A DNA stretch of 64,000 bases from Halorubrum halodurans (lineage in GTDB: Archaea; Halobacteriota; Halobacteria; Halobacteriales; Haloferacaceae). The notes beneath the pieces are model-generated. The model was not told the DNA's origin, did no database searches, and saw nothing but the letters and a program-made list of their open reading frames with translations. The position numbers were made by a program, and so were the translations under genes. Below, piece after piece: positions 51,254 to 58,597 of the stretch (position 1 is the first letter of the stretch; every line of letters begins with the position of its first letter). The stretch covers positions 46,548 through 110,547 of the forward strand of contig NZ_NHPJ01000085.1 of NCBI RefSeq assembly GCF_002252985.1, given 5' to 3'.

Positions 51254-51922
51254 ACGATCCTGAAATATGCCCACGACACTGACGGAACGGCAGTCGAATC
51301 GCTCGACCTCTCGGAAGAACGCGACAGACTCGAACGGGATCAACGGAACCTCTCACGCAAAGAGTACGAGTCGAACAACTGGGAGAACCAACGTCAGCGT
51401 GTCGCTGCGTGTCACCAGAAAATCAAGCGCAAACGGCGTGATTTCCTTCACAAACTCTCGAACTACTACGCTCGGGAGTACGAACTGGTGGCCGTCGAAG
51501 ACGTTGAGGTCAAAGGGATGCTCGAATCATCGCGAAACAGCCGCCATACGGCGTTAGCGGCGTGGAATATCTTCACCGATATGCTCGAAACGAAGTGTGA
51601 GCGTGAAGGCACGCACTTCGTGGAAGTTGAACCCGAAGGAACCACCAAAGAGTGCGCTCAGTGTGGTGTCGAAACCGACAAGCCGCTGTGGGTGCGTGAA
51701 CACTCCTGTCCTGCCTGTGGTTTCGAGGCGGACAGAGACGCAAACGCAGCGTGGAACATTCTTTCTCGCGGACTCACCAAACTAGGAGTGGGCCACTCCG
51801 AAGGAACGCCTATGGAGACTGCGCTCCCTTCGGACACTGCGGTTGTGTCTGTAAAGCGCGTCGTAGAAACAGGAAGCCCCTGCCTAAAGAAGCCGCCGAA
51901 GGCGGTGAGTAGGCAGGGGTAG
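51254..51922 (+). pseudogene. tnpB: tnpB remnant lacking its N-terminal half (type 1, with end hairpin c)
   Basis: The frame is readable from ILKYAHDTDGTAVESLDLSE to VKRVVETGSPCLKKPPKAVS. It matches the C-terminal 210 residues of the intact TnpB at 55278. The first RuvC Asp (GxDxG) is gone, while the Glu region LVAVEDVEVKG, the zinc finger CAQCG...CPACG and DRDANAAWN remain. The left boundary abuts a type-2 IS end, so a deletion or insertion joined two elements. The 3' hairpin CCCCTGCCT (51877-51885)/AGGCAGGGG (51911-51919) is intact, so the guide-RNA scaffold could still be made. Confidence 0.82.
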
Positions 51923-52014
51923 TTCACCCGGCTAGGCGGAAGCCCTATATATTGATATCGCTGTAGAGATAACCACGAACGAGCCCGGCCAGACAGAAAA
52001 GAGGCCATATACCA

Positions 52015-52689
52015 ATGATCGAATTAATGGACTCCACAGCTGCGAAGGTTGTCTTAGCAGCCCAGCGTGGCGATTCTATCAATCGCATCGCGAGCAAGAT
52101 TGACATCTCGTACTCATGGGTGTACGACTGGATTGAGCGGTTGAATAACGCAGATATTATCGCTAAAACCGATAATGGAATTCAGATCGTCGACCACGAG
52201 ATGCGCCAGCAGTACGCCGAGATGATGGCTGCGTTGTACAGCCGCGACACCATCTCACAAGAGGACGCGTACATCGTCCCCCACTTCGCTGGGATGGAGT
52301 TTGTGTACACGGAAATTGACGCGGCGTATGTCTGGACGCACGGTGGCTACCAGATCGCGCGGAGCCACAACGACTATCCGGTATTCATCGACGTACACGA
52401 CCGTGATGTCGAACGGTGGATTGCGTTTTTCCAACAGTGGGGCGTCGATACGACGATCAACGAGCGTCCGGACGCCAGCGACGTCGATGGGAACGTCCAC
52501 TACGTGTTGTACCCGAAGACCAATGGTATCGACGCCGAGTGGGTCAATGGCAACCCCGTCATCCCGTTGGACGACGCCATCAACCAGATGATGGAGAATC
52601 GCCCGGCGTACGAACCCGCTTTGGAGATCATCGCCGACAAGTACGACAGGGAAATCGATGCGGCCCACCACAGTGCGATGAGCACTTGA
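52015..52689 (+). CDS. HTH protein, likely antitoxin of a type IV (AbiE-like) pair
   Basis: A 224-residue protein. The N-terminal helix-turn-helix is AAQRGDSINRIASKIDISYS, then WVYDWIERLNNADIIAKTDN. The rest is alpha/beta with GMEFVYTEIDAAYVWTHGGY and DRDVERWIAFFQQWGVD. It precedes the nucleotidyltransferase gene by 13 bases on the same strand. In AbiE-type systems the first gene is a winged-helix antitoxin that also represses the operon. The start could be ATG 52015 or 52027. Confidence 0.75.
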   Translation: MIELMDSTAAKVVLAAQRGDSINRIASKIDISYSWVYDWIERLNNADIIAKTDNGIQIVDHEMRQQYAEMMAALYSRDTISQEDAYIVPHFAGMEFVYTEIDAAYVWTHGGYQIARSHNDYPVFIDVHDRDVERWIAFFQQWGVDTTINERPDASDVDGNVHYVLYPKTNGIDAEWVNGNPVIPLDDAINQMMENRPAYEPALEIIADKYDREIDAAHHSAMST

Positions 52690-52702
52690 CAGTGACGAGA
52701 AA

Positions 52703-53389
52703 ATGAGTCTCCCCGAGCGACAATCCGAACTTATCGACACGCACCGCGCGGTACAGGACGCCGAACTGCCGTATGTTCTCGTTGGCGGCTGGGCAGTGTC
52801 TACGTTCCAAACACGATTCACGACCGATATCGATACCGTAATTCCAGATACGGCACTCGACGACTACGATACACTTCTTCGTGATCTCGGCTACGAGAAA
52901 CAGTTTGAGCAGGATGTCTCGAACGAGTACGACGGTCGAATGATCCAGTACGCGAAATCGGTCGGAGCGAACGCCGTCAAGTTCGAGGCACTCGTGGATG
53001 CGATGGGATGTCGACAGACCGAAGCAGAGTGGTCATACCGCCATCTCCACGAACACAGTACGATCGAGTCACTCGATGTCGCCGAAGGCCTCGACGGGCG
53101 AATCCCGGAACCGGCACTGCTGTTCGCGATGAAGCTTCACAGCGGCCGGAAAGCGGATACCCGTGATCTGGTCGTGATCAGCGTGCGTGCGGACTTCAAC
53201 CGTATTGAACGACACGTCCATCGTGGCGACCCCGAGAAGCTCAAGAGACAGATCGAGATAGTGCTGGATCAACTCCAACAGGATGGGTTCAAAGACTCGT
53301 TCAAAGGTGTCTTTCGACAAGAAGAGCTGCCAGTAGATGCGGTTGACGATCTCGTTTCCTTTCTGTCCAAGCAGCGAGATCAACTGTGA
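52703..53389 (+). CDS. AbiEii-like nucleotidyltransferase (type IV toxin candidate)
   Basis: A 228-residue protein with the nucleotidyltransferase signature GGWAVSTFQTRFTTDIDTVI (GG...DxD) near residues 32-51 and LLFAMKLHSGRKADTRDLVV, which matches the KL.....K..DL motif of the AbiEii/DUF1814 family. The C-terminus is a helical bundle. AbiEii toxins transfer nucleotides to tRNA or other targets. It is paired with the HTH protein just upstream. An alternative is a metabolic NTase of the same fold, but the pairing favours toxin-antitoxin. Confidence 0.82.
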   Translation: MSLPERQSELIDTHRAVQDAELPYVLVGGWAVSTFQTRFTTDIDTVIPDTALDDYDTLLRDLGYEKQFEQDVSNEYDGRMIQYAKSVGANAVKFEALVDAMGCRQTEAEWSYRHLHEHSTIESLDVAEGLDGRIPEPALLFAMKLHSGRKADTRDLVVISVRADFNRIERHVHRGDPEKLKRQIEIVLDQLQQDGFKDSFKGVFRQEELPVDAVDDLVSFLSKQRDQL

Positions 53390-53442
53390 TAGGAATGGTC
53401 CTGAAAGGTCTATGCGACCCCCGGTCTAGAGTGTGACATCCT

Positions 53443-53462
53443 CCTCGCCGTAAACGACGAGG
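53443..53462 (-). repeat. IS right-end hairpin with TTTA loop (type 2, copy g)
   Basis: CCTCGCCG and CGACGAGG form an 8-base stem with one mismatch around the loop TAAA (TTTA on the minus strand). It lies 33-52 bases downstream of the stop of the minus-strand tnpB, the expected place for an IS200/IS605 right end. Confidence 0.7.
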
Positions 53463-53494
53463 CTTCCCGTACCGCAGGTGGGATATTTGCTGGT

Positions 53495-54745
53495 CTACGA
53501 CACGACCTGTTCTCTCGTTTTGAACGTCCCGCTCTCGCGGTCGAACAGGTATGTCGATGGCTGTGCCACACAGCCGTTACTCCTATCCTCACCGTGAGGA
53601 CTCGGAGTTATCTTCTGTCGCATATTCTCTGCCCCGTTACAATCCGCGTTGGCTACCAACTCGCACGACGAACAGACGTACAAGCCACGTTCGACACGGT
53701 TCGATTTCGTGTCGTCTCCACAGCGTGAACACGTTTTCGAGGTGTTCCACTCGTTCTCTTTCAGTACCTCAACACCGTGCATCTCGCCTTTGTATTCGAG
53801 GTACTGGTAGATGCGGTCGAATGCCCACGAGTGTAACTTCTTGTTGCCGGTTTTACCCCAATCTGACTCACGCACGTCTTTAGACCAACTCACCGCGAGC
53901 GTGCCGACACCGCGTTCGACACACTCCGTAATGATTGCGTCCGCCAGCGTATGGTAGAAGTGTGTCTCGCGTTCGGAAAGTTTCCGACGCGCCCACATCG
54001 ACTGCTCTGACGGGCCGTCTTCTCCCTTGGTGTCGTACTCCGCTCTGGTGAAGTAGTGTTTGTCTTCTTTGAGCGAGTTGCCGGGGTACAACACGTATTC
54101 GTCGGGGAAGGCGATCGTGGCGATATTTGTAATTCCGAGGTCGATCCCCGCAACACCGTCGCCTGCTGTGTCGGCAGATTCGAGCTCGACGTTACAGACG
54201 AAGTGGAGTTCCCATCTCTCACCAGTCCAGACGGCACGAACGTTCTGTACGCTGTTGACCTCTGAGAGGTCAACGTCTGGCCGGGCTTGGTACTCACAAA
54301 GCAGGAAATCTGAGAAGTGTTCTTTCAGATTTGAGCCTTTCGAGAGTCGGACCCGGTTGTTGTCAGGGTCGTGTTTGAACCCGTCTTCTTTGAACGTGAC
54401 CGTACTGCGCGGTCGGGTGTCGCCGTGTTTGCGGTAGCCGGGCGGATTCGCCTCTTCGAACTTGTGTCGCAGATCGAACCAAGACTGAAAAGCGTCAGAA
54501 AGTTCTTCGATGACTTTCTGACTGGATTGTGCGTTCAAATCTTTCCAGCACGGCTGGTTCTTCATGTACGATTTCAGGGCACCTGAATCGGGGATCTCGC
54601 CGGTTGCGTCCCAGATACGATCGGCTGTCCATCGTGCGACGTTCCAGATTTTCGAGGCGGAGTCTCCGAGCGAATCAAGGCCATCACAAACCTGTTGGTG
54701 GTTCTGGATGGAACCAATGTAGGTGCGTGTGGCCTTAATCGCCAT
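53495..54745 (-). CDS. tnpB: TnpB-family protein, second catalytic acid apparently missing
   Basis: A 416-residue protein from MAIKATRTYIGSIQ. The first RuvC acid is Asp202 in AGIDLGITN; the zinc finger is CSRCG...CSSC; the last acid is Asp368 in NADCNGAENM. In the second motif most relatives have LxVGDL-type sequence with an acid, but here it reads LAVSWSKDVRES, with Trp287 in that place. TnpB is an RNA-guided nuclease of IS200/IS605 elements; loss of this acid would make it non-cutting unless a nearby Asp or Glu substitutes. No tnpA gene is present, so the element is not self-mobile. Confidence 0.88.
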   Translation of the reverse strand: MAIKATRTYIGSIQNHQQVCDGLDSLGDSASKIWNVARWTADRIWDATGEIPDSGALKSYMKNQPCWKDLNAQSSQKVIEELSDAFQSWFDLRHKFEEANPPGYRKHGDTRPRSTVTFKEDGFKHDPDNNRVRLSKGSNLKEHFSDFLLCEYQARPDVDLSEVNSVQNVRAVWTGERWELHFVCNVELESADTAGDGVAGIDLGITNIATIAFPDEYVLYPGNSLKEDKHYFTRAEYDTKGEDGPSEQSMWARRKLSERETHFYHTLADAIITECVERGVGTLAVSWSKDVRESDWGKTGNKKLHSWAFDRIYQYLEYKGEMHGVEVLKENEWNTSKTCSRCGDDTKSNRVERGLYVCSSCELVANADCNGAENMRQKITPSPHGEDRSNGCVAQPSTYLFDRESGTFKTREQVVS

Positions 54746-54844
54746 ACATAGCCTATGTAAATACACTTAGTTAATGGCGTGGATTAGTGTGGAATATCCA
54801 GCCTGCAATCGGTGAGAGACTGTGTCAACGTTGTCGGATTCACT

Positions 54845-54862
54845 CCCGGCGTAAACGCCGGG
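54845..54862 (-). repeat. IS right-end hairpin with TTTA loop (type 2, copy h, orphan)
   Basis: CCCGGCG and CGCCGGG form a perfect 7-base stem around TAAA. It sits upstream of the minus-strand tnpB start, 100 bases away, so it is not the end of that gene. It is probably left from an earlier element of the same type. Confidence 0.6.
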
Positions 54863-54985
54863 ATTCTCTCCTCGTAGAAAGATAGAGAGACCTTGGATGG
54901 AGACCGAACACTATGCTGTTTCGATTGAGTCGGAGCGGATATTTCTCCTCAGCGAGGCCTATCAGGCACATTTTAGCAGAATACA

Positions 54986-55048
54986 GGCGGTAAGCCCCCT
55001 TCCTCAAGGAGCGACCAGCGGGAGCGAGTAGTGAGGGGATACACCGCC
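54986..55048 (+). repeat. TnpB-type right-end hairpin, orphan (type 1, copy d)
   Basis: The outer stem GGCGGT (54986-54991) pairs with ACCGCC (55043-55048). The inner part carries CCTCAAGGAGCGA and GAGCGAGTAGTGAGGGG, as in the intact element at 56476-56528. It lies upstream of DUF2080-tnpB and is not preceded by coding sequence. The remainder of 54863-55130 has no gene. Confidence 0.55.
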
Positions 55049-55130
55049 GTCATCATGTCTCAAACACGTTCGTACTCGCTGCCCAACCACCCCACCGATA
55101 GAGTTACGTTGAAATAATGTTTAAACACAG

Positions 55131-55274
55131 ATGATGGATAGACACGAACTAGAAGGCCACGAAGTCATCGAGGGAGAGGTGAAGCCGACCGGCAACGGCG
55201 CACACGTTCTCGTTCCGAAGCGATGGCGTGGTGCCGACGTGAAAATCGTCCGAACCTCAGCCCCCGACGAATAG
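55131..55274 (+). CDS. DUF2080 transposase-associated protein
   Basis: A 47-residue protein, MMDRHELEGHEVIEGEVKPT, then GNGAHVLVPKRWRGADVKIV, then RTSAPDE. The GNGAHVLVPKRWRG core is the DUF2080 signature, an AbrB-like small domain that precedes tnpB in many haloarchaeal IS elements. It ends three bases before the tnpB ATG, so the two genes are one transcript. It may regulate tnpB or bind the element ends; this is not established. Confidence 0.88.
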   Translation: MMDRHELEGHEVIEGEVKPTGNGAHVLVPKRWRGADVKIVRTSAPDE

Positions 55275-55277
55275 TCA

Positions 55278-56519
55278 ATGCGCTACACCTACAGATTCCG
55301 GCTTGATCCCACGCCTGAACAGCGTGAGCTGTTGGATCATCACCGAGATACCTGTAGGCAACTCTACAATCACGCACTCAACGAATTTGAGAAAATCCCC
55401 GAATCGGCGGGAACACTCACCCAACGAGTACGCCAAGTACGCGATCAGCTCACCGATCTTAAAGTATGGTGGGATGAACTAAATGACCTCTATTCAACGG
55501 TCGCACAAGCCGCTGTCATGCGTATCGAAGACAGCATCAAAGCCCTCTCCCAGTTGAAACAGAACGGCTACAACGTCGGAAGCCTCAACTGGAAGGCTCC
55601 CAAGGACTTCCGCAGTTTCACCTACGTACAGTCTGGCTTCGAGTTCGATAATAAGAACGGTCAGACCGTATTGTCGCTGTCGAAACTTGCGGATGTTCCA
55701 CTCATCAAACACCGCACAATCCCCGACACCGAGACGACCAAACAAGTCACGATTAAGAAGGAGCCAACTGGGGACTGGTTCGCTTCATTCGTTGTCGACG
55801 GGAAAGAGACACCTGAGAAACCAACCGATCCAGATCGGTGCGTTGGTATCGACGTGGGGATTCTCAAGTATGCCCACGATACCGATGGGTACGCTATCGA
55901 AAGTCCCGGCTTCAGCGACGAGCGCGAACGATTGGAACGCGCCCAACGCGACCTTTCGCGGAAGGAACACGGCTCTACGAATTGGGAGACACAACGACAA
56001 ATCGTGGCGGAACGCCACGCTGATCTCAAGCGAAAGCGCCGCGACTTTCTCCACAAGCTGTCGAACTACTACGCCACAGAGTACGACTTGGTGGCTGTTG
56101 AGGACTTGGATGTAAAAGGGCTGGTCGAACTCCCCAGAAACTCACGAAATCGGGCGGGAGCGGCGTGGGGAACGTTCCTGGGGATGCTCGAATACAAGTG
56201 TGAACGTGAAGGGACGCACTTCGTCGCCGTGAACCCGCGCGGGACGACAAAGGAGTGCGCTTCCTGTGGTGTGAAGACTGAGAAACCGCTGTGGATGCGC
56301 GAACACTCCTGCCCGGCGTGTGGATTTGAAGCGGATAGGGATGCGAACGCGGCGTGGAACATCCTTTCTCGTGGTCTTGAAGAAGTAGGAGTGGGATACT
56401 CCGAATCAACGCCTGTGGAGACTGCGCTCCCTGTGGATACGCCTGTATCTGCAAAGCGCGTCGTAGAAACAGGAAGCCCCACCCTCAAGGAGCGAACGGC
56501 GTCAGCCGTGAGCGAGTAG
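55278..56519 (+). CDS. tnpB: TnpB RNA-guided nuclease, apparently intact
   Basis: A 413-residue protein. The N-terminal MRYTYRFRLDPTPEQRELLD wedge/HTH region is followed by the RuvC acids Asp192 (GIDVGILKYAHD), Glu275 (LVAVEDLDVKGL) and Asp355 (DRDANAAWN). The zinc ribbon is CASCGVKTEKPL...CPACGFEA. All catalytic residues are present. There is no tnpA. TnpB uses an RNA from the element's 3' end to cut target-matched DNA and thereby favours retention of the element. The gene overlaps its own right-end hairpin, as usual for omega RNA. Confidence 0.93.
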   Translation: MRYTYRFRLDPTPEQRELLDHHRDTCRQLYNHALNEFEKIPESAGTLTQRVRQVRDQLTDLKVWWDELNDLYSTVAQAAVMRIEDSIKALSQLKQNGYNVGSLNWKAPKDFRSFTYVQSGFEFDNKNGQTVLSLSKLADVPLIKHRTIPDTETTKQVTIKKEPTGDWFASFVVDGKETPEKPTDPDRCVGIDVGILKYAHDTDGYAIESPGFSDERERLERAQRDLSRKEHGSTNWETQRQIVAERHADLKRKRRDFLHKLSNYYATEYDLVAVEDLDVKGLVELPRNSRNRAGAAWGTFLGMLEYKCEREGTHFVAVNPRGTTKECASCGVKTEKPLWMREHSCPACGFEADRDANAAWNILSRGLEEVGVGYSESTPVETALPVDTPVSAKRVVETGSPTLKERTASAVSE

Positions 56520-56526
56520 GGTGGGG
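56477..56526 (+). ncRNA. Right-end hairpin / predicted omega RNA scaffold (type 1, copy e)
   Basis: CCCCACCCT (56477-56485) pairs perfectly with AGGGTGGGG (56518-56526). An inner CGGC/GCCG hairpin (ACGGCGTCAGCCGT) lies between CAAGGAGCGA and GAGCGAGTAGG. It covers the last codons of tnpB and runs past the stop. In TnpB elements this region is the RNA scaffold and the guide is the flanking DNA just downstream, here beginning near 56530. The exact RNA ends cannot be set by eye. Confidence 0.6.
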
Positions 56527-56583
56527 TAGTTCACCAGTCACGATCTGGTAGACGGTTCAACTGAACTGGTAGCGCGGAGTCCC

Positions 56584-57102
56584 CTACCTAGCGGCCTCGT
56601 CAATGAGCTCGTCGGCCTTCTCGCGAAGTGTTCCAGTCATGTGAAGCCCGTGTGAGTCAATCCGCCTTACGAGATCGTGTGCTGCCTCTCGATCGAGTCC
56701 CTTCTCTACTGCCCGAACGATCACACCGACCGTTCCAGTGACTGTCGCCCCAAGCCCACGAGCCGTGGTTCGAACACGCTGGTCATCTGAGACGACACCG
56801 ACTGGTCGGTCTTCAGCCGTGTAGGCCAACACAGCAGCAATCAGAGAGACGTCCCCATTCTGTTCTACTTCGCCAAGGACCTCTTTAGCTTGCTCAACAC
56901 GATCTTGAATGGCGGGATCGGTCGTTGTAACCGCATCCTGCGCAATGAACCGGCTCAAATTTGTCTGTGCGGGCTCTGTCGTGACCTCACGTTGGACTGT
57001 GGGCAAAGCAACAACCTCACCGCTAAAACTCAGCAGTTGCTCGAGTTCACCGATGGTTCCGAGTGCGATGAGCGTCGTCGCATCGAGGAAAATCCGCGTC
57101 AC
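56584..57102 (-). CDS. PIN-domain toxin (VapC/DUF3368-like)
   Basis: A 172-residue protein. The PIN acids are Asp7 in MTRIFLDATTLIALG, Glu in PTVQREV, Asp in GDVSLIAAVLAY and VVSDDQRVRTTAR. The C-terminal GTVGVIVRAVEKGLDREAAH, then DLVRRIDSHGLHMTG, is typical of the DUF3368-like subgroup. PIN toxins cleave tRNA or rRNA. The start overlaps the UPF0175 antitoxin stop by four bases. The ATG and order agree with a toxin-antitoxin operon. Confidence 0.87.
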   Translation of the reverse strand: MTRIFLDATTLIALGTIGELEQLLSFSGEVVALPTVQREVTTEPAQTNLSRFIAQDAVTTTDPAIQDRVEQAKEVLGEVEQNGDVSLIAAVLAYTAEDRPVGVVSDDQRVRTTARGLGATVTGTVGVIVRAVEKGLDREAAHDLVRRIDSHGLHMTGTLREKADELIDEAAR

Positions 57103-57401
57103 AGCTCACGGGCAGCAGCGGCGTCTGCTTCGATATCCTCTGGAGACAGTTGCGTTGTGAGATTATGTTCACGGGCGATCTCGAGCCACTCTGCGAGACT
57201 GACACCGGCAAGTCGAGCCGCCTCGTTGACCGAGAGCTCGCCACTTTGGTACCGTTCAATCGCGACACGTCGACGGATGGATGACAGGCCCTCTGCGAGC
57301 GCTTTCCGAATGACTGTACTCTTGTCTTCATCTAACAGCTCACTCACCGCTTCAAGCTCGTCTTCATCATCATCAGGAACTCGGGCACTAATTGACGGCA
57401 T
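57099..57401 (-). CDS. UPF0175 antitoxin
   Basis: A 100-residue protein from MPSISARVPDDDEDELEAVS. It has a ribbon-helix-helix-like N-terminus (KSTVIRKALAEGLSSIRRRV) and the UPF0175 HTH IERYQSGELSVNEAARLAGV, then SLAEWLEIAREHNL. UPF0175 proteins are cognate antitoxins of DUF3368 PIN toxins. The ATG at 57401 is preferred to a longer in-frame ORF because an operator-like palindrome lies directly upstream. Confidence 0.87.
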   Translation of the reverse strand: MPSISARVPDDDEDELEAVSELLDEDKSTVIRKALAEGLSSIRRRVAIERYQSGELSVNEAARLAGVSLAEWLEIAREHNLTTQLSPEDIEADAAAAREL

Positions 57402-57409
57402 GTATACAT

Positions 57410-57428
57410 TGTAGCACGTTGTACTACA
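57410..57428. promoter_or_regulatory. Operator-like palindrome of the UPF0175/PIN operon
   Basis: TGTAGCACGTTGTACTACA is an imperfect palindrome (TGTAG...CTACA arms) nine bases upstream of the antitoxin start. It is a likely autoregulatory site. Confidence 0.5.
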
Positions 57429-57487
57429 TAATGGTTTCTCATAGCGGAACACGGAGGAAGCCCGCAGCTTCAGCTGTGAGAGGATAT

Positions 57488-57810
57488 CTAGCCGAAGTCG
57501 TAGTCGCTGTCGCAAGCGTTGACGTACTCATCGTTGCCCGCTCGATCCGGCACGAAACACGGACCACTCGCACTCGCGATTAACACCGGCGCCTCGATGT
57601 CGAGATCACTGCGTCGATCCACCAGCTGGGCACGGTCTCGCGGAGCTCGCTCACCCGCGGCTCGCGGCGAGTGCGGAGCGTCCCCTGGGGTGGGCGATGT
57701 TCAGTCAGCGGTGGGAGCGACTTGTTGGAGAGATCGTCGATGGTGACGATCCGCACGTCAAGGAGTTGTGCGAGGTACCACGCCGGGGTGGTCACGCCCC
57801 ACGCCACCAC
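57488..57810 (-). pseudogene. Truncated, frameshifted duplicate of the Mrr-like nuclease C-terminus
   Basis: It reads VAWGVTTPAWYLAQLLDVRI, then VTIDDLSNKSLPPLTEHRPP and GTLRTRREPRVSELRETVPS. After a frame change near 57605-57610 it continues DLDIEAPVLIASASGPCFVP, then DRAGNDEYVNACDSDYDFG and stop. The intact gene at 58598-59251 ends with near-identical segments (TIEDLEKDGLPPLTEHRPPV, then YVSAYDSDYDFG). The catalytic N-terminal two-thirds are missing. Its 5' end abuts the RelE stop. Confidence 0.85.
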
Positions 57811-57819
57811 AAGCCGGGG

Positions 57820-58116
57820 CTACTCATCACGCCATGAGCCCCATACCTCTCGATACTTGCCGAGTTCACGGTACTCCTTCTTCCGCTCGAAAGCGTCGAT
57901 GGCGTAGATCACCTCGTTGTCTTTGTCCCAATCGATTAATACGCGGAAGTCACCGATTCGAAGCTTGTAGCCGGGGTGGTTCTTTAGCCGATCAAGAAAG
58001 TGGTCGGGGAAGTCCACGATGTCCTCCAATTTGTTGATGATCCGTTCAGTGTCCTGTGTTTCAAGCTTCTCTAGCGTTTCGACCAACGTCTCTGTCAGAA
58101 CGACCTCGTGAGCCAC
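57820..58116 (-). CDS. RelE/ParE-superfamily toxin
   Basis: A 98-residue protein: MAHEVVLTETLVETLEKLET, then the RelE core FLDRLKNHPGYKLRIGDFRV, then LIDWDKDNEVIYAIDAFERK and KEYREL. The basic and aromatic positions of mRNA-cleaving RelE toxins (K..R.GDyR, ..H/R.R..YR) are largely present. It follows the RHH antitoxin by 11 bases. The gene lies between two related copies of the Mrr-like nuclease end. Confidence 0.87.
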   Translation of the reverse strand: MAHEVVLTETLVETLEKLETQDTERIINKLEDIVDFPDHFLDRLKNHPGYKLRIGDFRVLIDWDKDNEVIYAIDAFERKKEYRELGKYREVWGSWRDE

Positions 58117-58127
58117 TGTTCACCCCC

Positions 58128-58400
58128 TCACTCGTCGATACCAAGTCGTTCGCGGGCCTCATCCGTGGACATCGTTCGGCCCGCCGCCACGTCCGCATAG
58201 CCCTCCGAGACTCCCTCTTGCGCACCAGGGGTCAGAATTGGCTCCGTGGTGTCGCGTAGCACCTCACGAATGAACTCCGACCGGTTGGTGTACTCCAATT
58301 CCTCCGCAAGCTCGTCGATCTCTGCGAGAAGTCGTTTCGGGACCTTCACGTTCAATTTGACCATGTCCCCGTCGCTGTCGTTGTCTGCGCCCGTACTCAT
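58128..58400 (-). CDS. Ribbon-helix-helix antitoxin
   Basis: A 90-residue protein with the RHH motif VKLNVKVPKRLLAEIDELAE, then ELEYTNRSEFIREVLRD (residues 14-50), and a flexible C-terminus that would bind the RelE toxin. It is upstream of relE on the same strand. Direct repeats GTGGTAC lie 6-23 bases upstream of its start, as expected for RHH autorepression. Confidence 0.88.
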   Translation of the reverse strand: MSTGADNDSDGDMVKLNVKVPKRLLAEIDELAEELEYTNRSEFIREVLRDTTEPILTPGAQEGVSEGYADVAAGRTMSTDEARERLGIDE

Positions 58401-58405
58401 ACATC

Positions 58406-58423
58406 GTGGTACACGGGTGGTAC
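58406..58423. promoter_or_regulatory. Direct repeats GTGGTAC, RHH operator candidate
   Basis: GTGGTAC at 58406-58412 and 58417-58423, an 11-base (one-turn) spacing just upstream of the RHH antitoxin start. This is typical of tandem RHH dimer binding. Confidence 0.6.
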
Positions 58424-58597
58424 TAATAGAACTGTCGCCAGCTGGCTGGATGTCAGCATCGTCGCCAACTTGTTGCCAAGAGAGTGAATCTTGTGTCTAC
58501 AAAGCCGTCATATATTTACACCATATTGTCACAAAAGAATCCCGCCAAGTCGTATCTCATCACGGTACTGGTGGCAGTGTGGCCGGAAACGCCGCGT

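Noticed and set aside
51191..54870. Repeated TAAA-loop hairpins considered as a CRISPR array.
   Set aside because: The copies are over 1 kb apart with unequal spacing and no regular spacers; they are IS ends. No CRISPR array was seen anywhere in the window.
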